Assembly (NCBI RefSeq): GCF_016865525.2
Contig: NZ_CP075169.1
Coordinates: 2,542,337 to 2,606,336, forward strand
From: Sodalis ligni
GTDB lineage: Bacteria; Pseudomonadota; Gammaproteobacteria; Enterobacterales; Enterobacteriaceae
DNA length: 64,000 nt
Reading direction: 5' to 3'
Part shown: in pieces, positions 49,444 to 59,903 of the stretch
Position numbering within the stretch: position 1 is the first letter of the stretch
Layout: the number at the start of each line of letters is the position of its first letter
Position numbers and translations under genes: made by a program
Notes under the pieces: generated by a model
Database searches by the model: none
Seen by the model: the letters and a program-made list of their open reading frames with translations, nothing else
What the model was told of the DNA's origin: nothing

Positions 49444-50610
49444 TCAAGGGGCATCGTCGCCGGCCGCTCGATAAGCTGAGGGGTTTATGCCGACAGGGGC
49501 GATAGACTCCACGTCCAGCTTTTGATACGCCTGCTCCAGCAGGGCGATATCCTGCGGGCGCGCGCTGGCGTGCATGTTGCGCACCGTCGGCACATCAAGA
49601 GCTATCGGCCGGCATAAGGTATAATCCCTGACCCGCAGTTCCGGCGGGATAGAGGTAAAGATAGCCGTCGACGGTACGTCAAACCCCGCCGCCGCATGTA
49701 CCGCCGCCGAATCCGACGAGAGGACGAAGCGGGCATGCTTTATCCAGGACAGGAACTGTGGGGTATCGGTTGCATATCCGGCTATATCAACATAATGGGC
49801 AGAGTCCAGCGGACCGAAGCCCAGCACCGGGCAGGCGAAGCGCCGCCATAGGCGCTCCACAAAGGATTTATGCATCATCACCGGGATACTGCGCAGCGGA
49901 GTACTGGCGCCGGGGCAAAACAAGACATACTCATTTTCCCGCCAGGGGGCGGGCGGCAGCGGCAGACAGAGGCGCTGCAGCCAGCGGTTAGCCTTGAGGC
50001 CCGTCGGCACGGCGGCGGGATCAACCCCCAATGAGCGGAGAAAAAAGTCAATCATCGGCATGGCGGCAAAGGCCGGCCGGAAAAGATGATTGCCCAAATC
50101 GATACGGGGCTCTGGACCGCACACTTCCGTCAGCGTCCGGGGCAGCCAGCGCATTTCCCCAATGATGCCGGCCGCCATGTGATAGAGCGACTCCACATAG
50201 GCCGGCGCCCGGCCAGGCCGGTAAAGCACCGCATGCAGGGCTGGATTGAAAAAGCGCAGCGCCTCGACGGCGGTGAGGCCGATAATGGAATCACCGAGGG
50301 CCACCCCCATGCCGTTGACGATATGCACGGCGGACAGGCGCGCATAATCAAGAGTAAACGCCGCGGCCGCGGCATTAAAAAAGCCGGCCTGGGAATATAA
50401 GCTGCGATAGCAGCCGATCTCCCGCTGCTGCTCGATATCGTAAGAGGCCACCACGTGCCCGTCGCCGGTTAACAGGCTGCCGGGATGAAACAGCGCGTCA
50501 TCGCCGCTTATGATGTCCGTGGCAATACCCTCCCTGGGTTTAACCCCATGGGTAACAGCTTCAGCGTAAACATCTGCCGCCGTCCAGGCCGAGGGTCTGG
50601 CCGGTGACAT
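49444..50610 (-). CDS. glycosyltransferase family 9-like protein
   Basis: The protein is 388 aa. The last third has FVLSSDSAAVHAAAGFDVPS, the nucleotide-sugar motif of ADP-heptose:LPS heptosyltransferase-like (GT9) enzymes. VNGMGVALGDSIIGLTAVEA in the middle is like their GDxxxxTPxxxAL N-terminal motif, displaced here by a 90-residue extension. The acceptor is unknown. The ATG at 50610 lies 50 bases inside folM, with no strong ribosome-binding site, so coupling to folM or a later start is possible. The stop at 49444 lies next to the TetR operator. Confidence 0.6.
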   Translation of the reverse strand: MSPARPSAWTAADVYAEAVTHGVKPREGIATDIISGDDALFHPGSLLTGDGHVVASYDIEQQREIGCYRSLYSQAGFFNAAAAAFTLDYARLSAVHIVNGMGVALGDSIIGLTAVEALRFFNPALHAVLYRPGRAPAYVESLYHMAAGIIGEMRWLPRTLTEVCGPEPRIDLGNHLFRPAFAAMPMIDFFLRSLGVDPAAVPTGLKANRWLQRLCLPLPPAPWRENEYVLFCPGASTPLRSIPVMMHKSFVERLWRRFACPVLGFGPLDSAHYVDIAGYATDTPQFLSWIKHARFVLSSDSAAVHAAAGFDVPSTAIFTSIPPELRVRDYTLCRPIALDVPTVRNMHASARPQDIALLEQAYQKLDVESIAPVGINPSAYRAAGDDAP

Positions 50611-51286
50611 AACGGCTTTTAAACAGATAATTCACCAGATCCACAATTTCCATTTCTCCCGGTTCAATCTTCATCAGGGTTTTATTCAGCACATGCCGGC
50701 GATATTCCTCATCGTCCTGCTCATTAAACAGAATCAGGGCCGGGGCGATGGCGTTGACTTTGACATCGGGGGCCAATTTGCGGGCAAAGGACCGGGTCAT
50801 ATTGTCCAGGGCGGCCTTGCTGGCCGCATAGGCGATATGTTTTTTGCTGCCTTTTTCAACGGCGAAGTCGGTGATATGAATGATATCCGCCGCCGCATGC
50901 CCCTGGTCCCGCAGGCAGGGTTCGAGGGCCAGGTTTAGCAGATAGGGGGTATAAACGTGAATTTGCAGCATCGCGGCCATGGTGTCTTCCGGCGGCGTTT
51001 CCGCGCTTTCCGCCACCCATGCGCTGGCATTATGGATAATCGCCCGCAGCTTGCCGCTATAGGCCTTGACCTGTTCCGCGAAGGCGTAAATACCGCGGTT
51101 ATCCGAAAAATCAGCCTGTATACAGTGGGCGCCCAGGGATGCCAGCGTATCGAGTGCCGGGTAGTACTGGCGGTAACTGACGATGACCGGAATTCCCTGT
51201 CGCAGCAGGGATTCCGCCAACGCCAAACCGATACGGCGCGCACCGCCGGTAATCAGTAACGGCGCGGGGGGGGGTATCTTTGGCAA
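50561..51286 (-). CDS. folM: dihydromonapterin reductase FolM
   Basis: The protein is 241 aa, a short-chain dehydrogenase that reduces dihydromonapterin (and weakly dihydrofolate). The NADP site is LLITGGARRIGLALAESL, the catalytic region is HITDFAVEKGSKKHIAYAAS with YxxxK, and ASKAALDNMTRSFARKLAPD is almost identical to E. coli. The start is TTG at 51286, fixed by AGGAG six bases upstream. Intact. Confidence 0.95.
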   Translation of the reverse strand: MPKIPPPAPLLITGGARRIGLALAESLLRQGIPVIVSYRQYYPALDTLASLGAHCIQADFSDNRGIYAFAEQVKAYSGKLRAIIHNASAWVAESAETPPEDTMAAMLQIHVYTPYLLNLALEPCLRDQGHAAADIIHITDFAVEKGSKKHIAYAASKAALDNMTRSFARKLAPDVKVNAIAPALILFNEQDDEEYRRHVLNKTLMKIEPGEMEIVDLVNYLFKSRYVTGQTLGLDGGRCLR

Positions 51287-51302
51287 ACACGTCTCCTGAA
51301 TT

Positions 51303-51368
51303 CATTGGCTTATACCCGCCATACTTCAGGTTGCAGGTGCTTCGCCTGTCCTGCAACCCGAATTACCG
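51303..51368 (-). repeat. dispersed enterobacterial repeat, palindromic short form
   Basis: Read on the minus strand, the element ends in CCTGAAGTATGGCGGGTATA, and the other end is TAATTCGGGTTGCAGG. The inner GGTTGCAGG/CCTGCAACC arms make it a hairpin. It lies upstream of folM, between it and the efflux genes. Confidence 0.6.
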
Positions 51369-51449
51369 TGGGTATGGTGTCATGGAATTCCGACATTATA
51401 TCGACAAAAATTTCCCGCGCTCCACTACTCTTTAATCCAGGTCTATAAC

Positions 51450-54400
51450 TCAGGCGGTCAGGCTTTCCCTCACCCTGCTTTTACGGCTGACCAGGGTGCG
51501 CAATGCGACATAAAACACCGGGGTCAGGAACAAACCGAACAGGGTGACCCCCAGCATGCCGGCGAATACCGTAATGCCGGTGACGCCGCGCACTTCCGCG
51601 CCGGCGCCATGGCCCAGAATCAGCGGCACGGTACCGGCAATGAAGGCGATGGAGGTCATGACAATCGGCCGCAGCCGCAGGCGGCAGGCTTCCAGTGCCG
51701 CCTCGACAATGCTTCGGCCCTGCATTTCCAGTTCGCGGGCGAACTCCACAATCAAAATAGCGTTTTTACAGGCCAGACCCATCAATACCACCAGCCCCAC
51801 CTGGACAAAGACATTATTGTCGCCGCCGGTGAGCCAGACGCCGAACAGCGCGGAGAGCATGGTCATGGGCACAATCAGGATCACCGCCAGCGGCAGCGTC
51901 CAGCTCTCATAAAGGGCCGCCAGCACCAGGAACGCCAGCAACACCGCCACCGGGAAGACGATAAGCGCCGTATTGCCCTGGGTGGACTGCTGGTAGCTCA
52001 AATCGGTCCATTCGATATTCATGCCGAAGGGCAGCACATGGCTTGCTATCGCGCTTACTTTTTCCATTGCCTGGGCGGAGGAGAGAATACGCGGATTGGC
52101 GTCGCCGATAAGGTCCGCCGCCGGGTAACCGTTATAGCGGATCACCGGATCCGGTCCGTATGTGGTGCCCAGGGTCACCATGCTGCCGATGGGCACCATT
52201 TCCCCTTTATTGTTGCGGGTGCGCAGATTGGCGATATCGCCGGTACTCTGGCGGAACGGGGCGTCCGCCTAGGCGAAGACCTGCCAGGTGCGCCCGAATC
52301 GGTTAAAGTCATTGATATAGGTGGAACCCAGATAGGTTTGCAGCGTAGCGAACAGTTCGGTGAGCGGCACTCCCTGCGCCTTGGCTTTATCCCGGTCGAC
52401 GCGGGCGTCCAGCTGCGGCACATTGGCCTGATAGGCGCTGATGGGGAATTGCATCCCCGGCGTCTGGGCAATGGTGCCGGACATGGCGTTAACCGCGTTT
52501 TGCAGCGCGCCGTAGCCCAGGCCGGCGCGGTCCTGGATATACAGTGAATATCCGGAGCCCTGGCCCAGGCCCAGAATGGGCGGCGGCATGATGGAAAACG
52601 CAAAGCCTTCCTGAATCTGGCTGATTTTGGCGTTGATCTCGGCGTTGATCTCAAGGGCGGTGCGATGCCGTTCGCTCAGGGGTTTCAGGGCGAAAAATAC
52701 CGTGCCGGTATTGGGTGTATTGGTGAATTGCAGAGCGTTAAGACCCGGAAACGATACCGCGTCGCTGACGCCTTCGGTATTCATGCCCATGGCGCTGATT
52801 TTGCGAATGACCGCATCGGTACGGGCCAGGGACGATCCTTCAGGCATTTTCACGCCGGCGATGAGGTAGAGTTTATCCTGGGTAGGGATAAATCCGCCCG
52901 GCACCGCTTTAAACATCACCCCCGCGCCCACCAGCAACAGGATATAGACCGCGAATACCGCCCCGCGCCGGTTGAGGGTGCGGGCGACGGCGCGCTGATA
53001 GCGATGGGAGCCGGAAGCGAAAAAGCGGTTAAAGGGCCGGAACAGCCAGCCGAGCAAATGGTCTATCAGGCGCGTCGGCATGTCTTTCGGCGCGTCGTGG
53101 GACTTCAGCAGCAGGGCCGCCAGGGCCGGCGACAGCGTCAGGGAATTGATGGCCGAAATCACCGTGGAAATGGCGATGGTCACCGCGAACTGCTTGTAGA
53201 ACTGGCCGGTCACGCCGGACAGAAACGCCATGGGGACAAACACCGCGCACAGCACCAGCGCGATGGCGACAATAGGGCCGGACACCTCGCGCATGGCCTG
53301 GTGGGCGGCTTCCACCGGGCTGCGTCCCTCGGAGATATTGCGCTCGACGTTCTCCACCACCACGATGGCGTCATCCACCACGATGCCTATGGCCAGCACC
53401 AAGCCGAACAGGCTGAGCGTATTAAGGGAAAAGCCCAGCAAATAGAGGATGGAAAAGGTGCCGATGACGGATATGGGCACCGCCAGCAGCGGGATAATCG
53501 ACGCGCGCCAGGTCTGCAGGAACAGGATGACCACCAATACCACCAGTATCACCGCCTCAAACAGGGTCTGGATCACGGCGTGAATGGAGTCGCGCACGAA
53601 AATGGTCGGGTCGTAAGGGGCTTTCCAGGTCATGCCCTGGGGAAAGCGGGTGGCCAGTTCGGCCATTTTTGCCCGTACCGCGTTGGACAGGTCGATGGCG
53701 TTGGCGCCGGGGGACTGAAAGATGCCGATGCCGACCGCTTCCTGGTTGTTTAACTGGGAACGCAAGGCATAGCTGCCGGCGCCCATTTCAATGCGGGCCA
53801 CATCCCGCAGCCGTACCACCTCGCCGTCATCGCCGCTTTTGAGAATGATATTGCCGAACTCTTCCTCGTTTTCCAGCCGGCCCCGGGCATTGATGGATAA
53901 TAAGAAGTCGCTGGTGGTGGGCATGGGCTCAGCCCCCAGCTGACCGGCGGAAACCTGCACATTCTGTTCGCGGATAGCGGCCACCACGTCCGAGGCGGTC
54001 AGTCCGCGCGACGCTACTTTTTGCGGATCGAGCCACACGCGCATGGCGTACTCGCCGGCGCCGAACACCTGGATTTGACCGACGCCGGGCAGGCGGGCCA
54101 GTTCGTCCTTGACGTTGAGGGTGGCGTAATTGCGCAAATATAATGAATCATATTTGCCCGACGGGGAGGTCAGATGTACCACCAGGGTCATGGTGGGGGA
54201 TTGTTTCTGGGTGGTGACGCCCTGGCGAACCACATCGTCGGGCAGCCGGGCCTGAGCCTGCGCCACCCGGTTTTGCACCTGCACCTGGGCCTGATCCGGG
54301 TCCGTACCGGGGCGGAAGGTCACGGTGGTCACCAGGACGCCGTCCGAACCGGCGACGGATTTCATGTACATCATGTTTTCCACGCCGTTGATCGCTTCTT

Positions 54401-54601
54401 CCAGCGGCGTCGCCACCGTTTCGGCGATTTCCTTTGGATTGGCGCCAGGATATTGCGCCCGCACCTGCACGCTGGGAGGCACCACCTCAGGATATTCGCT
54501 GATAGGCAACAGCGGGATGGCAATAATGCCGGTGACAAAAATAATGATAGATAAAACGGCGGCAAAATTGGCCGATCGATGAAAAACCGGGAAAAGTCCA
54601 T
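51450..54601 (-). pseudogene. RND efflux pump inner-membrane transporter, frameshift plus amber codon
   Basis: A complete pump of about 1050 aa (AcrB/MexD type, HAE1 family) can be read with two defects. The ATG at 54601 starts MDFSRFFIDRPI, but one T is missing in the A4/T4 run 54564-54567; with five T it reads PIFAAVLSIIIFVTGIIAIP into the long frame. At 52269-52271 an in-frame TAG stands where FGRTWQVFAQADAPFRQ is expected, a CAG-to-TAG change. Family motifs are intact: GIVVDDAIVVVENVERN with the proton-relay Asp pair and GLACKNAILIVEFARE. AAGGA precedes the ATG. The adaptor gene lies just upstream; no outer-membrane factor is in the window. Confidence 0.9.
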
Positions 54602-54655
54602 GGCAGCGGGTTCCTTGACGGGCCTAGTTAAGCACGGTGGCGGCTGGAGCCGAGG

Positions 54656-55810
54656 TCATCGGCACGTTTTGGCGTTAACCGGCATGCCGGGCATGAATAT
54701 TTTTTGCACGCCGTCGATGACCACCCTATCGCCGGGCGCCAGTCCTTCCTGTACCACCAGCATGCCGTCAAATTCGCGGCCGGGGGTGATATCGCGCCGT
54801 TGCGCTTTGCCCGTGCTGTCCAGCACGTACACGAACTTGCGGTCCTGGTCGGTTACCACGGCTTTGTCGTCAATCAGCATGGCATTGAAACGTTGACTTG
54901 CGGGCAATTGCACGCGGGCGAACAGGCCGGGGGTAAAGCGCCGATCGCGATTGTCCAGCAATGCGCGCATGCGAATGGTGCCGGTGCTGGGGGCTAGCTG
55001 ATTATCGAGAAAATCGATTTTGCCGGTGTGGGGATAGCCCTCTTCACCCACCAGGGCGATGTGCACTTCCTGCGGGCGATTGCCGCCGTTGGCCCGGGCC
55101 AGCCCCTGATAGCGCAGGAAGGTGCTTTCATCCACATCAAAATAGACATACACCGTATCCAGGGAGACCAGGGTCGTGAGCACGCTGGCGCTGTCGCCGG
55201 CGGTGACCAGGTTGCCGGCGGTAATCTGCGCGCTGCCTGCGCGGCCGTCGATGGGGGCGGTAACGCGGGTGAAATCCATATTCAACTGGGCGGTATCCAC
55301 CGCGGCCTGGGCCGACAGCACATTGGCCTGGGCCTGTTCGGCGGCGGAGCGGCGTTGTTCGCCCTGTTCCGCCGAGACGGCGCTGGTGCTCAGCAGTTTT
55401 TCCGTGCGTCCCGATTCGCTGCGGGCCAGCTTCGCCTGGGTAACGGCGCCGGCAAGTTCCGCCTTGGCCTGTTGCAGGGCGGCGCGGTAGGTGCGGTCGT
55501 CGATGGTGAAGAGCACATCGCCCTTATGGACTTCCTGGCCTTCCTTGAAATTCACCCGGTCGATATAGCCGGATACCCTGGGCCGCAGCTGTACGCTTTG
55601 CACCGCTTCGACGCGGCCGTTAAAGGTATCCAGCGGCTCTATTTGCTTGAGCAAAACCGGGGCGACGCTGACGGAGGGCGGCGGCGGGGCGGTCTGCACC
55701 GCGCTGCCGGCATCACAGCCGGCCAGTTGCAGCGCCAGCAGCACAGCGGGTAAAACCAGGCTGTACCTGGCATGTTCCAAGGGGTAGCGAAAAACGTTAA
55801 TGTCTGTCAT
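54656..55810 (-). CDS. RND efflux periplasmic adaptor lipoprotein
   Basis: The protein is about 384 aa (AcrA/MexC type). The lipobox LQLAGC is at residue ~30 from the ATG at 55810. Then come a lipoyl half-motif (RVEAVQSVQLRPRVSGYIDR), a coiled-coil hairpin of about 90 residues, the second lipoyl half and beta-barrel domains (GVQKIFMPGMPVNAK). The C terminus ends at TCR*, but adding one C near 54664 would read on as NAKTVPMTSAPAATVLN to a TAG at 54624, so a -1 change may have clipped it by about ten residues. Longer starts up to 55930 exist but would bury the lipobox. Confidence 0.85.
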   Translation of the reverse strand: MTDINVFRYPLEHARYSLVLPAVLLALQLAGCDAGSAVQTAPPPPSVSVAPVLLKQIEPLDTFNGRVEAVQSVQLRPRVSGYIDRVNFKEGQEVHKGDVLFTIDDRTYRAALQQAKAELAGAVTQAKLARSESGRTEKLLSTSAVSAEQGEQRRSAAEQAQANVLSAQAAVDTAQLNMDFTRVTAPIDGRAGSAQITAGNLVTAGDSASVLTTLVSLDTVYVYFDVDESTFLRYQGLARANGGNRPQEVHIALVGEEGYPHTGKIDFLDNQLAPSTGTIRMRALLDNRDRRFTPGLFARVQLPASQRFNAMLIDDKAVVTDQDRKFVYVLDSTGKAQRRDITPGREFDGMLVVQEGLAPGDRVVIDGVQKIFMPGMPVNAKTCR

Positions 55811-56089
55811 GGAGGAAGCCCTGATGTTAAGAAGATGCGCTGAATCCAACGGCATCCTCGATGATTTAATTGCAACTATTATAAATACACTTAAAGCGCA
55901 AATTGTAGGAAGGCAGTTAATAAAATGCAAGTGTTATTGTTGCTTTTTAAGGCGCTAAAAAGAGGGTCTATAACGAGCCGCTCCGGGCATGGCGGGCTGC
56001 TTCGGATCTATTATGTCCAGTACGTTATAGTAAAGTGATGAAATCGTTTTGCCCGAAAGGGCGGTATCTGCCCATCGATGAGGGGGGGA

Positions 56090-56578
56090 TTAATCCGCCG
56101 GGGGAAGATTCGCCGATGCCGGCGCGGCGCCGCCGTCCTGCGCCGAAAGGCGGCGATCCTTTTCGTGCAGTTCCCGCAGGGCATCGGCGACGGTACGCCG
56201 TGCCAGTACCTCAAGGCAGGCCTGCTCGGCTTCGCCGGCCAGTGTGTCGAAAAACCAGCCGGTATTGGCCGACACCAGGCAACACTGCGGTACGTCGGGA
56301 CGCTTGCCCCACAGCGGCTTGTCGTCCATGACGGACAGATAAATATCCTGCAGGGAGATTTGGTCCGCCGGCCGGCCGAGATGGATGGAACCCTGGCGGC
56401 CGTGGGTGGACATAATGATTCCGTCCCGGGTCAGCGGCACCATCAGTTTACGGACAAAACTCGGGTTCGCCTGTAAACCGGTGGCAAGAATGGCGCTGGT
56501 GGCCCTGGTTCCGTTCTGCTGAGCGTCGGCAACGCTCAACACCATTTGCAGAGCGGTGGGAAAGCGTAGATCAATCAT
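56090..56578 (-). CDS. Rrf2-family transcriptional regulator
   Basis: The protein is 162 aa. The winged helix is MIDLRFPTALQMVLSVADAQ, then SFVRKLMVPLTRDGIIMSTH, with the recognition region followed by the glycine-rich GRQGSIHLGRPADQISLQDIY typical of Rrf2. Cys residues occur at PQCC and QAC in the effector part, where IscR/NsrR hold a cluster, but the spacing is not the standard one. It stands downstream of the catabolic operon and may regulate it or the pump. Confidence 0.82.
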   Translation of the reverse strand: MIDLRFPTALQMVLSVADAQQNGTRATSAILATGLQANPSFVRKLMVPLTRDGIIMSTHGRQGSIHLGRPADQISLQDIYLSVMDDKPLWGKRPDVPQCCLVSANTGWFFDTLAGEAEQACLEVLARRTVADALRELHEKDRRLSAQDGGAAPASANLPPAD

Positions 56579-56742
56579 GTATTCATTCTCGCGCTGTCCG
56601 GAGAATTAGCTTTATTAAAATCCATTTTTAATAGTTACATATCTGCGACGGAGAATCCAGTCCCGGTTTATTATACCGCAGGAGAATATCGGTTGCCGAG
56701 GATATTGCCGGCCCAAACCGGCCGCTCGGCTACGGCCGACGA

Positions 56743-58365
56743 TCAGAATCCCACCGCTTGCCCATCCCGACGGGTGTCGCTGGCGGCCACGTAGCCGTGA
56801 TCGCTGTCGGTTGACAGCCGCCAGATAAACTGGCCAGAGCCGAAATCCATATAGGGATCGTTGACAGTATGGAGCTGGTGCCCCTGCTGCTGCAACTGCG
56901 CCATCACCGCCGGGTCAAAGGTGGATTCCAGATCCAGGGTAAAATCACGGTTGACCTTCCAGCGGGGCGCATCGCAGGCCGCCTGAGGCTGCTGATGAAA
57001 ATCCAGCATCCGCACCAGCGTCTGCACATGGCCCTGCGGCTGCATGTCGCCGCCCATCACGCCGAAACTCATCTGCGCCCGGCCGTCCTTGGTGAGGAAC
57101 GCCGGGATAATGGTATGGAAAGGCCGCTTGCCCGGCGCCACCACGTTTGCCGAACGCGGGTCGCTGGAAAATCCCGCGCCGCGGTTCTGCAGGCTGACGC
57201 CATACTCCGGCACCACCACCCCGGATCCGAAGCCCATATAGTTGGATTGGATAAACGACACCATCATGCCGCTCTCGTCGGCGGTGCTGAGATAGACCGT
57301 TCCGCCGGCGGCGGGCCTGCCCGGCTGGGGCAGGGCGGCCTTGCGCGGATCTATCATGGCCGCGCGTTGGTCCAGATACGCATCCGCCAGCATATCGGCG
57401 GGAGTGATTTCCATGGCGGCCGGATCCGCCACGTAGCGGTAAACATCGGCAAAGGCCAGCTTCATGGCCTCGATTTGCAGGTGCTGAACCTGGGCGCTGT
57501 CCAGCGGCAGTGACGACAGATCGAACCGCTCCAGAATCCCAAGGGCTATCAAGGCGGCGATGCCCTGGCCGTTAGGGGGGATTTCATGCACTTCGTAGCC
57601 GCGATAGGTCCGGCTGATGGGGGTGACCCACTCGGGACGGTAAGCCGCCAGATCTTCCAGGGTCATGCCGCCGCCGGTGCCCTTGGCCCAGGCTACGATA
57701 TTTTCGGCGATTTCTCCTTCATAAAAAGCGCGGCCGCCCTGGTCCGCCAGCAGCCGCAAGCTGCGGGCGGCGCCGGGAAAGACAAATTTTTCCCCGATGG
57801 ACGGCGCCCGTCCGGCGGGCATAAAGGTTTGCGCATAACCGGGCTGCGCCGCCAGTATCGGCACCGCCGCCTGCCATTTGCGGGCGACTATCGGCGCGAT
57901 GGTGACGCCGCGCTCCGCCGCTTCGATAGCGGTTTGCATCAGCTGTCCAAAGGAGAGCCGGCCGAAGCGCCGGTGCAATGCCTCCCAGCCCGCCACGGCC
58001 CCCGGCACCGTCACCGCGTCCCAGCCCCGTTCCGGCCGCCGCGCCAGCCCATGGTCGTCTTCGCCGTAGCGCTGGCGGAAATAGTCCAGGTTCCAGGCGG
58101 CGGGGGCGGGCCCGGAGGCGTTTAGCCCGTGCAGCTGCGTCCCGTCCCACACCAGCGCGAAGGCATCGCTGCCCAATCCGTTGGAGATGGGTTCCACCAC
58201 CGTTAAGGTGGCGGCGGCGGCAATGGCGGCGTCCACGGCGTTACCGCCCTCCAGCAGGGCGCGATTGCCGGCCTGGGCGGCAATGGGATGGGAGGTCGCC
58301 ACCACGTTGCGGGCGAATAACGGCGCACGGGTGGTGAGATAGGGGTTATGCCAATCAAAACTCAT
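56743..58365 (-). CDS. gamma-glutamyltransferase-family protein, no export signal
   Basis: The protein is 540 aa, an Ntn-hydrolase of the YwrD-like branch. The autoprocessing Thr begins the small subunit at GGTVYLSTADESGMMVSFIQ. Also seen are GNAVDAAIAAAATLTVVEPI and IPPNGQGIAALIALGIL. No leader peptide precedes MSFDWHNPYLTTR, so it is probably cytoplasmic, unlike periplasmic Ggt. It may remove a gamma-glutamyl group from an amide intermediate. It is 11 bases after the acyl-CoA synthetase gene in the operon. Confidence 0.88.
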   Translation of the reverse strand: MSFDWHNPYLTTRAPLFARNVVATSHPIAAQAGNRALLEGGNAVDAAIAAAATLTVVEPISNGLGSDAFALVWDGTQLHGLNASGPAPAAWNLDYFRQRYGEDDHGLARRPERGWDAVTVPGAVAGWEALHRRFGRLSFGQLMQTAIEAAERGVTIAPIVARKWQAAVPILAAQPGYAQTFMPAGRAPSIGEKFVFPGAARSLRLLADQGGRAFYEGEIAENIVAWAKGTGGGMTLEDLAAYRPEWVTPISRTYRGYEVHEIPPNGQGIAALIALGILERFDLSSLPLDSAQVQHLQIEAMKLAFADVYRYVADPAAMEITPADMLADAYLDQRAAMIDPRKAALPQPGRPAAGGTVYLSTADESGMMVSFIQSNYMGFGSGVVVPEYGVSLQNRGAGFSSDPRSANVVAPGKRPFHTIIPAFLTKDGRAQMSFGVMGGDMQPQGHVQTLVRMLDFHQQPQAACDAPRWKVNRDFTLDLESTFDPAVMAQLQQQGHQLHTVNDPYMDFGSGQFIWRLSTDSDHGYVAASDTRRDGQAVGF

Positions 58366-58376
58366 GGGATGCTCCG

Positions 58377-59903
58377 TTATTGTTGGTTAATGCGCCGCTC
58401 GGCTTCCCGTTGCAATGCCCGGCGATCCACTTTATTGGAACCGGCGAGGGGAAAGCTGTCCACCAGCCAGATATGCCGCGGGTGGAGGTAGGCGGCGCCG
58501 TGGCGCAAGGTAAACTGTTTCAGTTCCTCCGTCGTCGCGCTATGTCCCGGCCGCAAAATCACCCAGGCCGTGGGTTTGGTTCCCTTGATGTCGTCCGGCA
58601 CCGGCACCACGCAGGCCTGCTGTACCGACGGGTGCCGCTCGATGATTTGCTCCACTTCGCCGGGGTAGATGTTTTCCCCGCCGCTGACGAACATATCGTC
58701 CACGCGGCCGACAAAGGTATAAAACCCGTTTTCGTCACGGCTGAAAACATCGCCGGTAATATAAAAACCGTCATCGGTAAACGGCGGTTTGATATCGGGA
58801 CGCTGGTGATATCCCTGCATCAGGCCGGGGCTTTTCATTTCCAGTACGCCGGTGTTATCCGTCAGATTGCCCTCGCCGTCCCGCAGGCGGACCTGAACCT
58901 CTGGATGGGGATAGCCTGAGGATTGCAGTGGAGTGGGGATACCCTGGGGATGAGGACCGAACACCACCGGACCGCCCTCGGTGGTGCCGAAGGCATTGAT
59001 GATGCGGGCGGAGGGCAGCAGTTGCCCGATTTGCGCATAAAGGGTGGCGTTCACCGGGGCCGATCCCATGCGCACCACCCGGACGCTGGACAGGTCGCTG
59101 TGCTGCAGCAGGGCTTTTTCCCGTAGCATCATGGCGATCATCGGCGGTACCGCGGTCAGCCAGGTACAGCGATAGCGGGTAATGGCATCGATATAGGCCG
59201 CGGCGCTGAACTGGGGCAGCAGCACGGTGGTCACATGGCTGGCCAGGGTCAGCAGCACCAGCGCCAGGGCGTTCATATGGTACAGCGGCGCGGCAATCAG
59301 CACCCGCTCGCCGGTGAGTTCCCGGTTGGCCAGCCGGCTGCGCACCACCCACAGATGGCTGGCATGGGTCAGCCGCACCCCTTTGGGCATGCCGGTGGAG
59401 CCGGAGGTATAGAGCAGCAGCGCCAGATCTTCCGGTCCGGGGTTAAAGAGGGGCAGCGCGCCGGGGTCTTCAAACGCCTTCAGACCGTCAGCCTGTGAAG
59501 AGCGGAATACCACGCGAGGAATGGCGTAGCCGGTGGCGGCCAGGTGATCCGGGTCCCCCATTAGCAGACGCGCGCCGCTGTCGCGTAAAATATTCTCCTG
59601 GGTTTCTACCGGGAATTTGAAGTTGACGGGTACCGCCACCAGCCCGGCGCGCAAAATGCCCAGCAGGCTGGCGACATAATCAATGGAGTTGCGGCCGAGA
59701 ATGGCGATGCGATCGCCGGGGGAAAACCCGCGGGCCAGCAGGGCGCGGCCAATGCCGTCCGCCCGTGCGTCCAGTGCGCCGAAGGTCAGCCGTTCATCGC
59801 CGCCGCCGTCCAGCGGAGCGATAAAAGCCAGTTGGCCGCCGTCCAGGGCGGGATCGATCAATGCGCCCAGATTGGTGGTCTTGGGCAGGATTAGCTCTGT
59901 CAT
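58377..59903 (-). CDS. acyl-CoA synthetase (AMP-forming)
   Basis: The 508-aa protein belongs to the ANL family. The phosphate loop is LLLYTSGSTGMPKGVRLTHA, the A5 motif INAFGTTEGGP, the A7 motif GFYITGDVFSRDENGFYTFV, the A8 hinge GRVDDMFVSGGENIYPGEVE, and the catalytic Lys is in LAGSNKVDRRALQ. It activates an organic acid with ATP and CoA; the acid is unknown. The gene overlaps the end of the VOC gene by four bases (ATGA), and GGT follows. Confidence 0.92.
   Translation of the reverse strand: MTELILPKTTNLGALIDPALDGGQLAFIAPLDGGGDERLTFGALDARADGIGRALLARGFSPGDRIAILGRNSIDYVASLLGILRAGLVAVPVNFKFPVETQENILRDSGARLLMGDPDHLAATGYAIPRVVFRSSQADGLKAFEDPGALPLFNPGPEDLALLLYTSGSTGMPKGVRLTHASHLWVVRSRLANRELTGERVLIAAPLYHMNALALVLLTLASHVTTVLLPQFSAAAYIDAITRYRCTWLTAVPPMIAMMLREKALLQHSDLSSVRVVRMGSAPVNATLYAQIGQLLPSARIINAFGTTEGGPVVFGPHPQGIPTPLQSSGYPHPEVQVRLRDGEGNLTDNTGVLEMKSPGLMQGYHQRPDIKPPFTDDGFYITGDVFSRDENGFYTFVGRVDDMFVSGGENIYPGEVEQIIERHPSVQQACVVPVPDDIKGTKPTAWVILRPGHSATTEELKQFTLRHGAAYLHPRHIWLVDSFPLAGSNKVDRRALQREAERRINQQ

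Noticed and set aside
52665..53753. Rightward frame of 362 codons opposite the RND gene
   Set aside because: Its Gln/His/Gly-rich composition is what reversed membrane-protein codons give; no motif is present.
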